DNA of 64,000 nucleotides from Rhodanobacter sp. (GCA_040371205.1 AP031382.1:1237562-1301561), one strand, 5' to 3'. Counted from the stretch's first letter, positions 53,550 through 63,373 are shown. The notes: generated by a model from the letters alone, not told the origin. Program-made: numbers and translations.

Positions 53550-56387
53550 TCAGCGCAATGCAAGGAAATCCGCGCTGACCACGAAGCGCACCGCATCCAG
53601 TCGCAGTCGCGATTGCGGCAGGGCGGCCAGCAGGGCGGTGCGCTCTGCCGCGACGCTGGCGATTTCGGCGGTGCTGATCGAAGGATTCACCATGCGCAGC
53701 GCCTGCAGGCGCGCCAGTTCCGCATCCAGTGTTCCGGTGGCCTCGGCGGTGGCCTGGTCGATGTTCGCCTGCGCGCGCGTGCGCGCCGCGGCTTCGGCCT
53801 TTTCCAGCATCGGCGGCACCAGCTTGGCGAGGAACTTGCGGTAGCGCGGCACCTCGATGTTGCGGTCGGCAGCCTTGCGCAGCGCGATGTCGCTGGGCTG
53901 GAAGTCCGCGCGTTCGGCGAGCCGGGTGTCGATGGTGACGGTGATCGGCAGCGTGGGCAGGAAGCGTTCCGCATCCAGCTTGCGGTCGGCCACGCATTCC
54001 AGCACGAACACCGTCTGCAGCAGGGCGCTGCGCGGCGGCAAGGCGTCGTCGACCATGAAGGCGGCGTTGCCCTGCTCGCCGGAGAGTGCGAGGTCGAGCG
54101 CGCCGGCGACCATCGGGTGGTCCAGCCGCAGCAGCGGCAGGTCCTCGCGCGCCAGCGCCACGGCGCGGCTGAAGGTGGCGGACTGCGGACCCTCGGCGAA
54201 GCCGGGCAGGGCGTCGGTGGAGAGGTATTGCGGATCGAGCAGCAACACCTTGCCGCCGAGTTCCTCGGCGTGGATGCCGTAGCCTTCCAGCAGCCGCTGC
54301 ACGAAGGCGTCGCGCGCCGGGTCGTCGTCCTCGCGGCGGAAGGCGCGCTCCAGGTCCTCGGCATGCGGGTCGCGGCTGGCGGCCAGTTCCAGCAGGTGGT
54401 CGCGGCCGGCGCGGATCAGCTCGGCCATCTGCTCGTGCGTGGCGCGGGTCTCGGCCAGCAGCGCGTCCAGTTCCTGGTCGCGGGCATCGTCGCCGCGGGC
54501 GTGCTGGTCGGCGAGCCGCGCCAGCGTGTCGCCGTAGCGGCGCAGCAGTTCGCGGCCGTCGGCGGGGCTTTGCCGGAAGGCGTTCACGCCCCGGTCGTAC
54601 CAGCGCGCCAGCACGTGCTGCGCGCTGTCCGTCACGGCGAGCATGTGGATGCTGATGTCGTGGCTCTGGCCGATGCGGTCGAGGCGGCCGATGCGCTGTT
54701 CCAGCAGGTCGGGGTCCAGCGGCAAATCCCACAGCACCAAGCGGTGCGCGAACTGGAAGTTGCGGCCTTCCGAGCCGATCTCCGAGCACAGCAGCAGGCG
54801 TGCGCCGTCGGGCTGGGCGAAGTACGCCGCGTTGCGGTCGCGCTGCACGATGCCGAGGCCTTCGTGGAAGCGTGCGATGCCTGCGCCGGTGCGCGTGCGC
54901 AGGGCTTCCTCCAGCGCCAGCACCTTGGCCTGGCTGCGGCAGATCAGCAGGAACTTGTCCTGCGGATGGGCGTCGAGCAGGGCCACCAGCGCGGCCAGGC
55001 GCGGGTCGTTCGCGTAGTCGTGTTCCAGCACCGGCGACGGCTGCTGGATGTCGGCGTGGAATTCGGCGAGCAGCGACTGCCGCGTGGCCTCGTCGAGGGT
55101 GCCGGCATCCAGCAGGTGCCATTGCGGCACGCGCTGCGGGAAGCCGCCGATGCCGGCGCGGCGGTTGCGGAACATCGCGCGGCCGGTGCCGTGGCGGTCG
55201 ATCAGCGCGGCGAGGATCTCGCGCGCGTGCTCGGGCCGGGTGGTGTCGGCGAGTCGCGCTTCGAGTGCTGCGTCGCCGGCGAAGGCGTTGCGCAGCATGG
55301 CGAGTTCGGCGTCGTCCAGCGCTTCGCCATCGAGCAGCTTGTCGGCCACTTGCGACAACGGTTGGAAGCGTTCCGCTTCGGCGAGATAGCTTTCGAGGTC
55401 GTGGTAGCGCTGCGGGTCGAGCAGGCGCAGGCGGGCGAAGTGGCCGCTGCGGCCGAGCTGCTCCGGGGTGGCGGTGAGCAGGATCACACCCGGCGTCTTC
55501 GCGGCGAGTTGCTCCACCAGGGTATAGCGCGGGCTGGCCGCTTCCGGCGTCCAGGCGAGGTGGTGTGCCTCGTCCACCACCAGCAGGTCCCATGTCGCAT
55601 CCAGCAGTTGCTGCGCACGCTTCGGGTTCGCTTCGAGGAAGCCGAAGTCGGCGATCACCAGTTGCTCGTCCTCGAACGGATTGCTGTCGTCGTTCGGCGT
55701 CAGCGCCTCGCAGCGTTCCTCGTCGTAGATCGCGAAGCTGAGGTTGAAGCGGCGCAGCAGTTCCACGAACCACTGGTAGACCAGGGTGTCGGGAAGCAGC
55801 AACAGCACCCGCGCGGCGCGGCCGGTGGCGAGCTGGCGCGCCACGATCATGCCGGCTTCGATGGTCTTGCCCAGGCCCACCTCGTCGGCCAGCAGCACGC
55901 GCGGCGGGCGGCGCGCGGCGGCGATGCCGGCCACGCGCAGCTGGTGCGGCACCAGCCCGATGCGCGCGGCGCCCAGGCCCCAGGCCGGCGAGCGGCGCGC
56001 TTCGGCGCGGCGGCGCAGGCCTTCCACGCGCAGCTCGAACTGCGCCACCGTGTCGGTGCGGCCGCCGATCAGGCGGTCGTCGGCCTGGCTCACGCTCTGT
56101 TCGTCGTCGAGCTGGCCCTCGTGCAACTCGCGGCCCTCGCCGCGATAGATCAGCAGCTCCTCGCGGATCTCCACCTGTTCGACCAGGAAGGCGATGCCCT
56201 TGCCAGCCACGCGTTGCCCGGCGCGGAACTCCGCACGCGCCAGCGGCGCGGAATCCACCGCATAGGGCCGGAGCACGCCGGCCTTGGCGAAAAGCACCTG
56301 CACGCCGCGCCCTTCGACGCGCAGCACGGTGCCGAGGCCGAGCTCCGGCTCGGCGGTGGAGATCCAGCGTTGACCAGGTACGAACAT
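53550..56387 (-). CDS. rapA: RNA polymerase-associated protein RapA
   Basis: This SWI2/SNF2-like ATPase recycles stalled RNA polymerase. The 945-residue protein starts FVPGQRWISTAEPELGLG (the tandem Tudor-like N-domains). It has Walker A ADEVGLGKTIEAGM, DEAHHLAW, a helicase C lobe ending QRIGRLDRIGQSHDI, and the RapA-specific C-terminal region. The length is near that of E. coli RapA (968). It appears complete and stands alone, convergent with fghA. Confidence 0.95.
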   Translation of the reverse strand: MFVPGQRWISTAEPELGLGTVLRVEGRGVQVLFAKAGVLRPYAVDSAPLARAEFRAGQRVAGKGIAFLVEQVEIREELLIYRGEGRELHEGQLDDEQSVSQADDRLIGGRTDTVAQFELRVEGLRRRAEARRSPAWGLGAARIGLVPHQLRVAGIAAARRPPRVLLADEVGLGKTIEAGMIVARQLATGRAARVLLLLPDTLVYQWFVELLRRFNLSFAIYDEERCEALTPNDDSNPFEDEQLVIADFGFLEANPKRAQQLLDATWDLLVVDEAHHLAWTPEAASPRYTLVEQLAAKTPGVILLTATPEQLGRSGHFARLRLLDPQRYHDLESYLAEAERFQPLSQVADKLLDGEALDDAELAMLRNAFAGDAALEARLADTTRPEHAREILAALIDRHGTGRAMFRNRRAGIGGFPQRVPQWHLLDAGTLDEATRQSLLAEFHADIQQPSPVLEHDYANDPRLAALVALLDAHPQDKFLLICRSQAKVLALEEALRTRTGAGIARFHEGLGIVQRDRNAAYFAQPDGARLLLCSEIGSEGRNFQFAHRLVLWDLPLDPDLLEQRIGRLDRIGQSHDISIHMLAVTDSAQHVLARWYDRGVNAFRQSPADGRELLRRYGDTLARLADQHARGDDARDQELDALLAETRATHEQMAELIRAGRDHLLELAASRDPHAEDLERAFRREDDDPARDAFVQRLLEGYGIHAEELGGKVLLLDPQYLSTDALPGFAEGPQSATFSRAVALAREDLPLLRLDHPMVAGALDLALSGEQGNAAFMVDDALPPRSALLQTVFVLECVADRKLDAERFLPTLPITVTIDTRLAERADFQPSDIALRKAADRNIEVPRYRKFLAKLVPPMLEKAEAAARTRAQANIDQATAEATGTLDAELARLQALRMVNPSISTAEIASVAAERTALLAALPQSRLRLDAVRFVVSADFLALR

Positions 56388-56619
56388 TGCGGAGCGGACT
56401 CAGATTGAGGACTGGCAATTATCCGCGTTGCGGGCGTCGATGGACAGCGAAGGTGCGGGCGGGCGGGTGCGCGGCCCCGGCGGCATCGTGTGATCCCGGT
56501 CACTTGGCTGGAGCGCAAACGCTCCGCTTGTCGGCCAAACACATCCGTTGATCGTCCAGCCTCTGGTTTCCATGGCGGAGGCGTGTAGATTGCGTAATTG
56601 CAGGCAAAGGGGAAAGTCC

Positions 56620-57201
56620 ATGCACGTAAAATCGCCATCGCGGAGCGTTCCGGCCACCGGTACGTCAGTCCGTGAGCGGGGTTTCACCATCGTCGAGTTG
56701 ATGATCACCATTGCCGTTGCGGCGATTCTTCTGATGATCGCCGTGCCCAGCTTCCGCAGCATGCTTGCCTCCAGCAAACTCACCGCAGCGACGAATGCGC
56801 TGGTCGGTGGACTCAGCGAGGCGCGCATGGAAGCCATTCAACGCAACTCGGCTGCCCAGTTCTGCAGTGACGCGGGCTCCAGCAACACCACCGATACGCT
56901 GGGTAAGCAATGCAGTATCAGCGGCGGCGGTGCGGTTGTGGCGACCACCGGCAGCACGGCAACCACCGTGCGTGCCGCACCGGCCAGTTTGGCAACACCC
57001 GTGCAATTGTCAGGGAGCATTGTCGCCATCCGCTTCAACGGGCAAGGGATTGGCTATCAGGCGGGTGTCACCAGCACGCCGTACAACAGCACCGTGGCCA
57101 CCCTGTGCAGCACGTCGGTGAGCAGCAACAACCGTGTCACTATCAACATGGCCGCAGGCTCGATCGTTACCACCACTCCCAGTACGGGGAGCTGCCCATG
57201 A
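56620..57201 (+). CDS. fimT: Type IV minor pilin, FimT/GspH type
   Basis: The 193-residue prepilin has a leader cut after Gly21 (RERG|FTIVELM, Glu at mature +5), the hydrophobic helix and a GspH-like C-domain rich in Ser, Thr and Asn. Minor pilins prime pilus assembly at the inner membrane. AGGGGA lies 6 bases before the ATG. It is the first gene of the operon to pilE and overlaps pilV by ATGA. The 230 bases before it carry no gene; TAGATT at 56586 is a weak -10 candidate. Confidence 0.9.
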   Translation: MHVKSPSRSVPATGTSVRERGFTIVELMITIAVAAILLMIAVPSFRSMLASSKLTAATNALVGGLSEARMEAIQRNSAAQFCSDAGSSNTTDTLGKQCSISGGGAVVATTGSTATTVRAAPASLATPVQLSGSIVAIRFNGQGIGYQAGVTSTPYNSTVATLCSTSVSSNNRVTINMAAGSIVTTTPSTGSCP

Positions 57202-57686
57202 ACGGATGCGGTAAGCAACGGTCGAGGTCCGGTCTCCAATGCCAGGCCGGTGTGGGCCTGATCGAAGTGCTGATTGCGGTGCTGGTGCTTTCAATCGGCT
57301 TTCTGGGCATCGCTGCGTTGCAGGCGCGCTCGCTTTCGATGAACAACAGCTCCATGGCGCGCAGCGTGGCCACCATCAACAGTTATTCCATCCTGGATGC
57401 CATGCGCGCCGATCTGGCCTCGGCGCAGAGCGGTGCGTACAACAAAACGGTCACGGCCAACAACTGTTCCACCAACACCAGCACGCTGGCCAGCACCCAG
57501 CTTGGCCAATGGTGCAGACAGTTGGCAGCCGGGCTTGGCGCATCCGCCAGCACGACAGGCACGATCAATTGCACAGGTCTTCTGGGCGATTGCACCGTTA
57601 CCGTGACGTTCGACGACAGCAAGTCGAAGTCTTCCTCAACCGATGCTTCCGGCACGCAGACCGTCGTCACCAGGGCCATGCTATGA
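57198..57686 (+). CDS. pilV: Type IV minor pilin PilV
   Basis: The 162-residue prepilin has a class III leader with cleavage probably after Gly18 (VGLIEVLIAVLVLSIGFLGI, Glu at +5). The ALQARSLSMNN block follows, as in PilV of Pseudomonas and Xanthomonadales. It overlaps fimT and pilW by ATGA at both ends, so the minor pilins are made together. The mature part is rich in Thr and Ser. Confidence 0.92.
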   Translation: MNGCGKQRSRSGLQCQAGVGLIEVLIAVLVLSIGFLGIAALQARSLSMNNSSMARSVATINSYSILDAMRADLASAQSGAYNKTVTANNCSTNTSTLASTQLGQWCRQLAAGLGASASTTGTINCTGLLGDCTVTVTFDDSKSKSSSTDASGTQTVVTRAML

Positions 57687-58762
57687 GCCGCCAGTGCACT
57701 CAAGATGCAAATAGCGCTACTCGCACAGTCCATCACGGGCGTGTTGCCGGGTTCACCCTGATCGAATTGATGGTGGCCATGCTGCTTGGTCTTGTCGTGA
57801 TCGGCGGCGTCACCAGTGTCTTCCTCGCCAATCAGCAGGTCTATCGCACCAATGCCGCATTGGGTGAGGTGCAGGACAATACGCGCGTGTCCTTCGAGTT
57901 GCTGGCTCAGAACATCCGCCAGGCAGGATTGCTTGGCTGCAGCAACAATGGTCAGGTGGCCAATGTGCTGGCCGATGGTCCCAACAATAGCGGCACCGAC
58001 TGGTGGGCCAACTGGAACAATGCATTGCAGGGTTTTGGCAGCGGTACGGGGGCCAATCCGGCGCTGACCGTGGGTACTACGGCCGGGCAACAGGTGGCTG
58101 GTACCGACTCGCTGATGTTGTTGAACGCCGCGGACGGTGGGCTTAGCGTTTCGAGCAACGACCCAGTGGGGTATACGTTCACGCTCAACGGCACCGACAG
58201 CAATTTTGCAGCCAACAAAATCATGATCGTGTGCGATCCCGATCATGCGACCCTGTTCCGCGCCAGCAGCTACACGACGTCAGGCGCATCTCCCGTTGTC
58301 GGTTATGCGCAGACCTCCGGAGGTGGAGGAGCCACGCTCAATTGCTCGGCGGGCCTGGGTTACCCCACGGTATGCACGCCGGCGGGCACGTCGTATACCT
58401 TCAATCCCAACGCCATGATCGCGCCGATGGCCGCCGGCGTCTGGTACGTCGGTTACAACCCGGGCGGTACTACTTCCTTGTACCTGGACAATGTAGACAC
58501 CACTACTGGCACCGCCACGCCGCAGGAGATGGTGCGTGGCGTCACCGCCATGGCCATTACGTATCACGTTTCAGGGAAGCCGAATTTCGTGACGGCTTCC
58601 GGCGTGAGCAGTTGGAGTTCGGTGGATGCAGTCCAGGTCAAGTTGACCATGCAAAGCACCAGTGCGCGCGTGGCCACCAACAGCAGCTCCGGGGCTGTTG
58701 CGGCAGCCCCGCTTCAGCGCAGCTACACCGTCACTGCTACCGTCCGTAATCGGGTGCAATAA
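57683..58762 (+). CDS. pilW: Type IV minor pilin PilW
   Basis: The 359-residue prepilin is processed after Gly23 (VAG|FTLIELMVAMLLGL, Glu28 at +5). It has the conserved QVYRTNAALGEVQDNTRVSF segment and a long Gly/Thr-rich C-domain ending SYTVTATVRNR. PilW joins the minor pilin complex that carries PilY1 to the tip. It starts inside the pilV stop. Confidence 0.93.
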   Translation: MSRQCTQDANSATRTVHHGRVAGFTLIELMVAMLLGLVVIGGVTSVFLANQQVYRTNAALGEVQDNTRVSFELLAQNIRQAGLLGCSNNGQVANVLADGPNNSGTDWWANWNNALQGFGSGTGANPALTVGTTAGQQVAGTDSLMLLNAADGGLSVSSNDPVGYTFTLNGTDSNFAANKIMIVCDPDHATLFRASSYTTSGASPVVGYAQTSGGGGATLNCSAGLGYPTVCTPAGTSYTFNPNAMIAPMAAGVWYVGYNPGGTTSLYLDNVDTTTGTATPQEMVRGVTAMAITYHVSGKPNFVTASGVSSWSSVDAVQVKLTMQSTSARVATNSSSGAVAAAPLQRSYTVTATVRNRVQ

Positions 58763-58763
58763 C

Positions 58764-59351
58764 ATGCAAACACTTCATGCACGAGTGCGAGGACTGCCCG
58801 CGCGCGCTGGCCAGCGTGGCGTGGCGTTGGCTGTGGCCTTGATCCTCCTGGTCGTGATTACGCTGGTCGGCCTCGCTGCCGTCAGCGGCACCATGATGCA
58901 GCAGAGAATGTCGGCTAATTTCTATGACCGAGCCATTGCGTTTCAGGCCGACGAGGCTGCGATGCGCCAGGCTGGCTTGGCGATACAGAAGGCTGCGGCG
59001 TCGGCAGTGGCGCCAGCAGGTTTCTTTGACTGCTCGGCCAGCAGCGGCAACCTCTGCCAGTCCAATCCGTTCAATGACCCCAATGTGCCGAGCAGCAACA
59101 TCTTCCCCGTTCCGACGGCTGCGTTCAACGCAGGCAACATGGTGGCGAGCCAGCCGCAATACATCGTCCAGTATCTGGGGCGGTTCGCGGTGCCCATCCC
59201 CAACGTGAAGGTGATATCGAGCTGCTCCGGCTATGGGCCATGCGCTCCTTCGCAGATGGCGGATTTCTACCGCATCACTGCGCGCAGCGGCGATCCATCC
59301 GCGATCGGCGACCGTGCCTATGTGGTGTTGCAATCGGTGTTCCGGGAATAA
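58764..59351 (+). CDS. pilX: Type IV pilus assembly protein PilX
   Basis: The 195-residue protein has the PilX start QRGVALAVALILLVVITLVG (no Glu at +5, as usual for PilX) and ANFYDRAIAFQADEAAMRQA. The C-domain has conserved Cys (DFYRITARSG region before them). It starts 1 base after the pilW stop. It helps load PilY1 onto the pilus (family knowledge). Confidence 0.92.
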   Translation: MQTLHARVRGLPARAGQRGVALAVALILLVVITLVGLAAVSGTMMQQRMSANFYDRAIAFQADEAAMRQAGLAIQKAAASAVAPAGFFDCSASSGNLCQSNPFNDPNVPSSNIFPVPTAAFNAGNMVASQPQYIVQYLGRFAVPIPNVKVISSCSGYGPCAPSQMADFYRITARSGDPSAIGDRAYVVLQSVFRE

Positions 59352-59377
59352 GCAAGCGCGAGCATAGGGGAACGCAA

Positions 59378-62300
59378 ATGATGAAACGATACAGCCGATA
59401 CCTGTTCGCGATCGCTGCCGCACTGATGGCCGGCGCCGTGGGTGCTACTACTTATTCGGACAGCTTCCAGTACGGCACCACCAGTCTGAAGTGGACGGCT
59501 TTGGGCAATGCCTGCCTCACGTCGGCAACTTCGTCGCCTTCCGCTACGGCGACGCAGACCAACATTCCCATCTGCACCGGTACGTTCCAGGGCGGTTCGA
59601 CCTACACGATTCCGAGCAACGAGCAGGTGGGCGGGCAGGGCGCGCTACTGCTCACTCCGCCATTGAACAATCAGACCGGCGCAATCCTGTCAGCGTTCCC
59701 TGCTTTCCCGTTGAGCCAGGGCATCAGTATTACCTTCACCACCTATACCTTTGGTGGCGATAGTGGTGGTACCGCTCGCAACGGTGCCGACGGCATCGTG
59801 TTCTTCCTTACGGACGGAACGAAGGCGGCACCCACCACAACCGGCGCGGAAGGCGGCAGCATGGGTTATGGCTGCTCCAACGGCAACGGCGTATACGATG
59901 GTGTTGCCTATGGTTATCTTGGCTTGGGCATCGACGAATACGGCAACTTTCTGAATAGCGGAGACAACGGCAGCGTCGGCATCTACAACTCGCGGAACTT
60001 GATTTACGGAACGACGGCAAACGGCGACAACAGCTACCAGAACAATGTGAATGGCGGCATCGCCGCCGGCTCTGGCCCGCAATACCAGCCCGAACGCATC
60101 GGCTTGCGCGGTGCGGGCAATACCAACTGGGCGTGGCTGACCGCAAACGGCGACCCCAAGTATTACACGGGTGCGTCGAGCGCGAGCAAAGTGCAGGCAG
60201 CCTGCAAGAGCGGCACGTATGCCACGAGCCATACCACGACGACCACCAAGGGTAAGACGACCACGACGTACAACTATTCGCCGATCCCCTACAACTACAA
60301 CGCGATCCCCGGTGGCTACGCTGTGTTGCCCAACAGTGAGCCGATCGCAAACAATTCCAAGAGCGCCACCCGCAATCCTGCAACGGGCACGGCGGCCTGC
60401 GTGGGCAACAGCCCTGCTTGTGGCACGGCTTGGCCGATCACTTACAAATTGACGATTTCGCCCTCGGGACTGCTTAATTTTTCCTATAGTTACAACAACG
60501 GCACCATGACACCGGTGCTGACCAATGCCAACATCACCGCCAGCAACGGCCCCTTGCCGAATTCGCTGCGCTTCGGCTTTTCGGCTGGTACGGGCGGCAG
60601 CAACAACACGCATGAAATCATCTGCTTCCAGGCTGCCCCCCTGCAGTCCACCAGCAGCGCAGCGGCCAACACAATTCAATCGGGTCAGTACAAGACCGGC
60701 ACACAGATCTATCTTGCATCCTATTCCACCGACAACTGGTGGGGTTCCCTGCAAGCCATTTCGCTGGACGACTCCAGCGGGTCGCTGGTCGTCGATCCGT
60801 ATGCGAATTGGGATGCGAAGTGCGTGCTTACCGGTGGCACATGCGACACGATGGCGCCCAATTCGAGCGGTGTATCGCCAACCATCACCGTGCAAGCGCC
60901 GACCGCACGTACCCTGTTGACCTCGAACGGGAATAACGGAAACGGCGGCGGCATTTCGCTGGAATGGAGTAGCCTCACCAGCGCCGAGCAGACGAGTCTG
61001 AATACCACCAGTTCCGGGACAGTAGACAGCAACGGCCAGATTCGTTTGAATTGGCTGCGCGGCGATCGCACGAATGAACAATTGCAAAGCGCATCGGGTA
61101 CCCTGCGCGCGCGCACTTATGTGCTGGGCGACATCGTCGACTCCAGTCCGACCTGGGTGGGGGCGCCTTATGCGAGCACCTATCCGAATGCCTTCAGCGA
61201 CGGTTTGTACGGAAGCGCGATTGCCGCTCCCGAGAACCAGAGCGGCGCGCAGAGCTATGCGACCTTCGTCAGCAACAATGCGACGCGCCTCAACGTGATC
61301 TATTCCGGCGGCAATGACGGCCTGCTGCACGGTTTTGAGTCGGGTTCATTCGACGCGAACGGCAACTTCGTCAGTACCAACAACGACGGTAAGGAAGTGA
61401 TTGGCTACATGCCGGCCGGCGTGCTGGCCAACAAGGCAAGGTCACTCACCGATCCCAAGTACTCGCATGACTACATGGTGGACGCGACGCCAGCTGTGGG
61501 CGATTTGTTCTACAACAAGGCGTGGCACACCTGGCTGGTCGGCGGCGTAGGCTCCACGGGCAAGGAGATCTACGCGCTGGATATCACCAATCCGACCAAC
61601 TTCTCCGAGTCCAATGCCAGCAGCCTGGTGATTGGCGACTGGACCAATACCTCGACCGGGTTGTCGCACTTGGGCAATACGGTGGGTTCGCCGATCATCG
61701 CACGCATGCACAATGGCCAATGGGCGATCATCTTCGGCAACGGTCTTAACAGTGGCACGAGCGCTGGTATCTACATTGGTCTGGTTGATCCGACCTCGGG
61801 TGCGGTGACCTACCAGTTCCTTGATACCGGGATCGGTTCGTCGACCAGCGCCAACGGCATCGCCTATGTGACGTCGGTGGATCTCGACGACGACCACATT
61901 GCGGACTATCTATATGCAGGCGATCTGCAGGGAAACGTATGGCGTTTTGACGTGACCAGCAGCGACCCCAGCAAATGGACTGTTTCGAACTTCGGTAACA
62001 AGACGGCGACCCCGTTGTTCGTAGCCAAGGATGCCTCCAACAATCGCCAGCCGATCACCACGGCGATTGTCGCTGCCGCTGTCCAGACAGGCAGCCTGAC
62101 CCGAACCATGCTGTATTTCGGCACGGGGCAGAAGACTCCGCAGACGTCCACATCGGCAACGACCTACAACACTACCGGAACCCAGACTTTCTACGGCATC
62201 TGGGACTGGGACATGAACACCTGGAACGGGGAATCCAGTGTCAAGTACGCATCGCTTAGCGAACCCCAAAGCTTCACGCGCAGCAATCTGTTGGCGCAGA

Positions 62301-62824
62301 CATCGACCGAAGCCACGGTAACAGGGAGCAGTACGATTGAGGGCTATCGCAGCCTGGCGACCGGCACCGTGGTCTGCTGGCAGGGCACCAATACATGCTC
62401 GTCGGGGAACACGCAGTATGGGTGGATGTACGACCTGCCCGATACCAACGAGCAGATCGTCTACAACCCGACGATCATCGAAGGCGCCGTGGTCGTGCAG
62501 ACGGCGATTCCACCGTCCGTGTCGGCGATCCAGTGCACCGCGGGTACCCAAACCGGTTGGACGATGGCCTTTGATCCGGCCAGTGGTGGCGGCCTTTCCG
62601 AGGGCTTTTTCCCGAATGCCAGCGGCTCCTTCGGTACCAATAGTGATGGCACGGTGATCGGCGGCCTGAAGATGAATGCGGTGGGCACGCCGACTACCGT
62701 CACCTACCAAGGGCAGATCTACATGGTTACCCAGACCGTTTCAGGCTCGGCCGCGCTCAGCAAGGTGAACCCGCCAAGCGCCGGCAATGACACGCGCGTC
62801 TCTTGGCGCGAAATCAGGAATTGA
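59378..62824 (+). CDS. pilY1: PilY1 tip adhesin with an N-terminal L-type lectin-like domain
   Basis: The 1148-residue secreted protein has a signal peptide (to about Gly22). Residues 25-420 look like an L-type (legume) lectin: GADGIVFFL (137-144), GGSMGYG, LGLGIDEYGNF (181-191) and the closing GFSAGTGGSNNTHEIICF (400-417). An Asn/Thr-rich insertion lies at about 265-350. From about 440 comes the PilC/PilY1 propeller (GDIVDSSPTWVGAP at 584, YSGGNDGLLHGFESG, GKEIYALDITNP). The calcium loop has Asp835, Asp837, Asp839 and Asp843 (DLDDDHIAD). PilY1 mediates adhesion and pilus retraction control. AGGGGA lies 6 bases before the ATG. The lectin domain replaces the usual von Willebrand-like N-part and suggests glycan binding (inference). 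Confidence 0.92.
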   Translation: MMKRYSRYLFAIAAALMAGAVGATTYSDSFQYGTTSLKWTALGNACLTSATSSPSATATQTNIPICTGTFQGGSTYTIPSNEQVGGQGALLLTPPLNNQTGAILSAFPAFPLSQGISITFTTYTFGGDSGGTARNGADGIVFFLTDGTKAAPTTTGAEGGSMGYGCSNGNGVYDGVAYGYLGLGIDEYGNFLNSGDNGSVGIYNSRNLIYGTTANGDNSYQNNVNGGIAAGSGPQYQPERIGLRGAGNTNWAWLTANGDPKYYTGASSASKVQAACKSGTYATSHTTTTTKGKTTTTYNYSPIPYNYNAIPGGYAVLPNSEPIANNSKSATRNPATGTAACVGNSPACGTAWPITYKLTISPSGLLNFSYSYNNGTMTPVLTNANITASNGPLPNSLRFGFSAGTGGSNNTHEIICFQAAPLQSTSSAAANTIQSGQYKTGTQIYLASYSTDNWWGSLQAISLDDSSGSLVVDPYANWDAKCVLTGGTCDTMAPNSSGVSPTITVQAPTARTLLTSNGNNGNGGGISLEWSSLTSAEQTSLNTTSSGTVDSNGQIRLNWLRGDRTNEQLQSASGTLRARTYVLGDIVDSSPTWVGAPYASTYPNAFSDGLYGSAIAAPENQSGAQSYATFVSNNATRLNVIYSGGNDGLLHGFESGSFDANGNFVSTNNDGKEVIGYMPAGVLANKARSLTDPKYSHDYMVDATPAVGDLFYNKAWHTWLVGGVGSTGKEIYALDITNPTNFSESNASSLVIGDWTNTSTGLSHLGNTVGSPIIARMHNGQWAIIFGNGLNSGTSAGIYIGLVDPTSGAVTYQFLDTGIGSSTSANGIAYVTSVDLDDDHIADYLYAGDLQGNVWRFDVTSSDPSKWTVSNFGNKTATPLFVAKDASNNRQPITTAIVAAAVQTGSLTRTMLYFGTGQKTPQTSTSATTYNTTGTQTFYGIWDWDMNTWNGESSVKYASLSEPQSFTRSNLLAQTSTEATVTGSSTIEGYRSLATGTVVCWQGTNTCSSGNTQYGWMYDLPDTNEQIVYNPTIIEGAVVVQTAIPPSVSAIQCTAGTQTGWTMAFDPASGGGLSEGFFPNASGSFGTNSDGTVIGGLKMNAVGTPTTVTYQGQIYMVTQTVSGSAALSKVNPPSAGNDTRVSWREIRN

Positions 62825-62826
62825 AG

Positions 62827-63321
62827 ATGAGTACTCAGCACTTTTGCGTTGTGCAGCGTCATCGTTCGAGCGGTTTCACCATGCTCGAACTGATGATCGT
62901 GGTGGCGATCATCGCGATACTGGCGGCGATCGCAATACCTTCGTATACGAGTTACGTGACCAAGACCAACCGCGCGGCGGCAACGGCCTGTTTGTCCCAG
63001 TACTCCAGCTACATGGAGAGGTTCTACACGACCAATCTGCGTTATGACTTGGCACCAGCCAGTTCAGGGACCGCAGCGGGCACGCCGAACCCGCTCATCC
63101 CCCCGGCAACCCTGCAATTGGATTGCGCTACGCAGGCCCAAACCGGAAACAATTACCAATACACCTTGCCGGCGTATTCGGCGACTTCGTATACCCTTCA
63201 GGCCACACCGATTGGTGCGCAACTGACAAGAGATACCAGCTGCGGCTCGTTGACGCTCAATCAGACAGGTACACGCAACATCACGGGTCCAGGCACCGTC
63301 GCCCAGTGCTGGGGAGGCTGA
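62827..63321 (+). CDS. pilE: Type IV pilin PilE (minor pilin)
   Basis: The 164-residue prepilin is processed after Gly16 (SSG|FTMLELMIVVAIIAILAAI, Glu21 at +5). It has a Cys pair in the C-domain (CATQAQ and CGSLTLNQTG...CWGG), forming the D-region typical of PilE. AGGA lies 7 bases before the ATG. It closes the minor pilin operon; a long hairpin follows. Confidence 0.92.
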   Translation: MSTQHFCVVQRHRSSGFTMLELMIVVAIIAILAAIAIPSYTSYVTKTNRAAATACLSQYSSYMERFYTTNLRYDLAPASSGTAAGTPNPLIPPATLQLDCATQAQTGNNYQYTLPAYSATSYTLQATPIGAQLTRDTSCGSLTLNQTGTRNITGPGTVAQCWGG

Positions 63322-63336
63322 GCTGGCTGTGGCACA

Positions 63337-63373
63337 CGCGGAGCGCAGGTAGGTTTCCAGTCTGCGCTCCGCG
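63337..63373 (+). terminator. Long hairpin after the pilin operon
   Basis: CGCGGAGCGCAG (63337-63348) pairs perfectly with CTGCGCTCCGCG (63362-63373) over 13 bases. No T run follows, so it may stop transcription only with Rho or protect the mRNA 3' end. Between pilE and murB (183 bases) nothing else is seen. Confidence 0.55.

Noticed and set aside
53613-56408. Open frame of 931 codons on the plus strand opposite rapA
   Set aside because: Composition is Gln/Val/Arg-rich with no domain. The minus strand encodes RapA with all motifs, so the plus frame is an artefact of codon bias.
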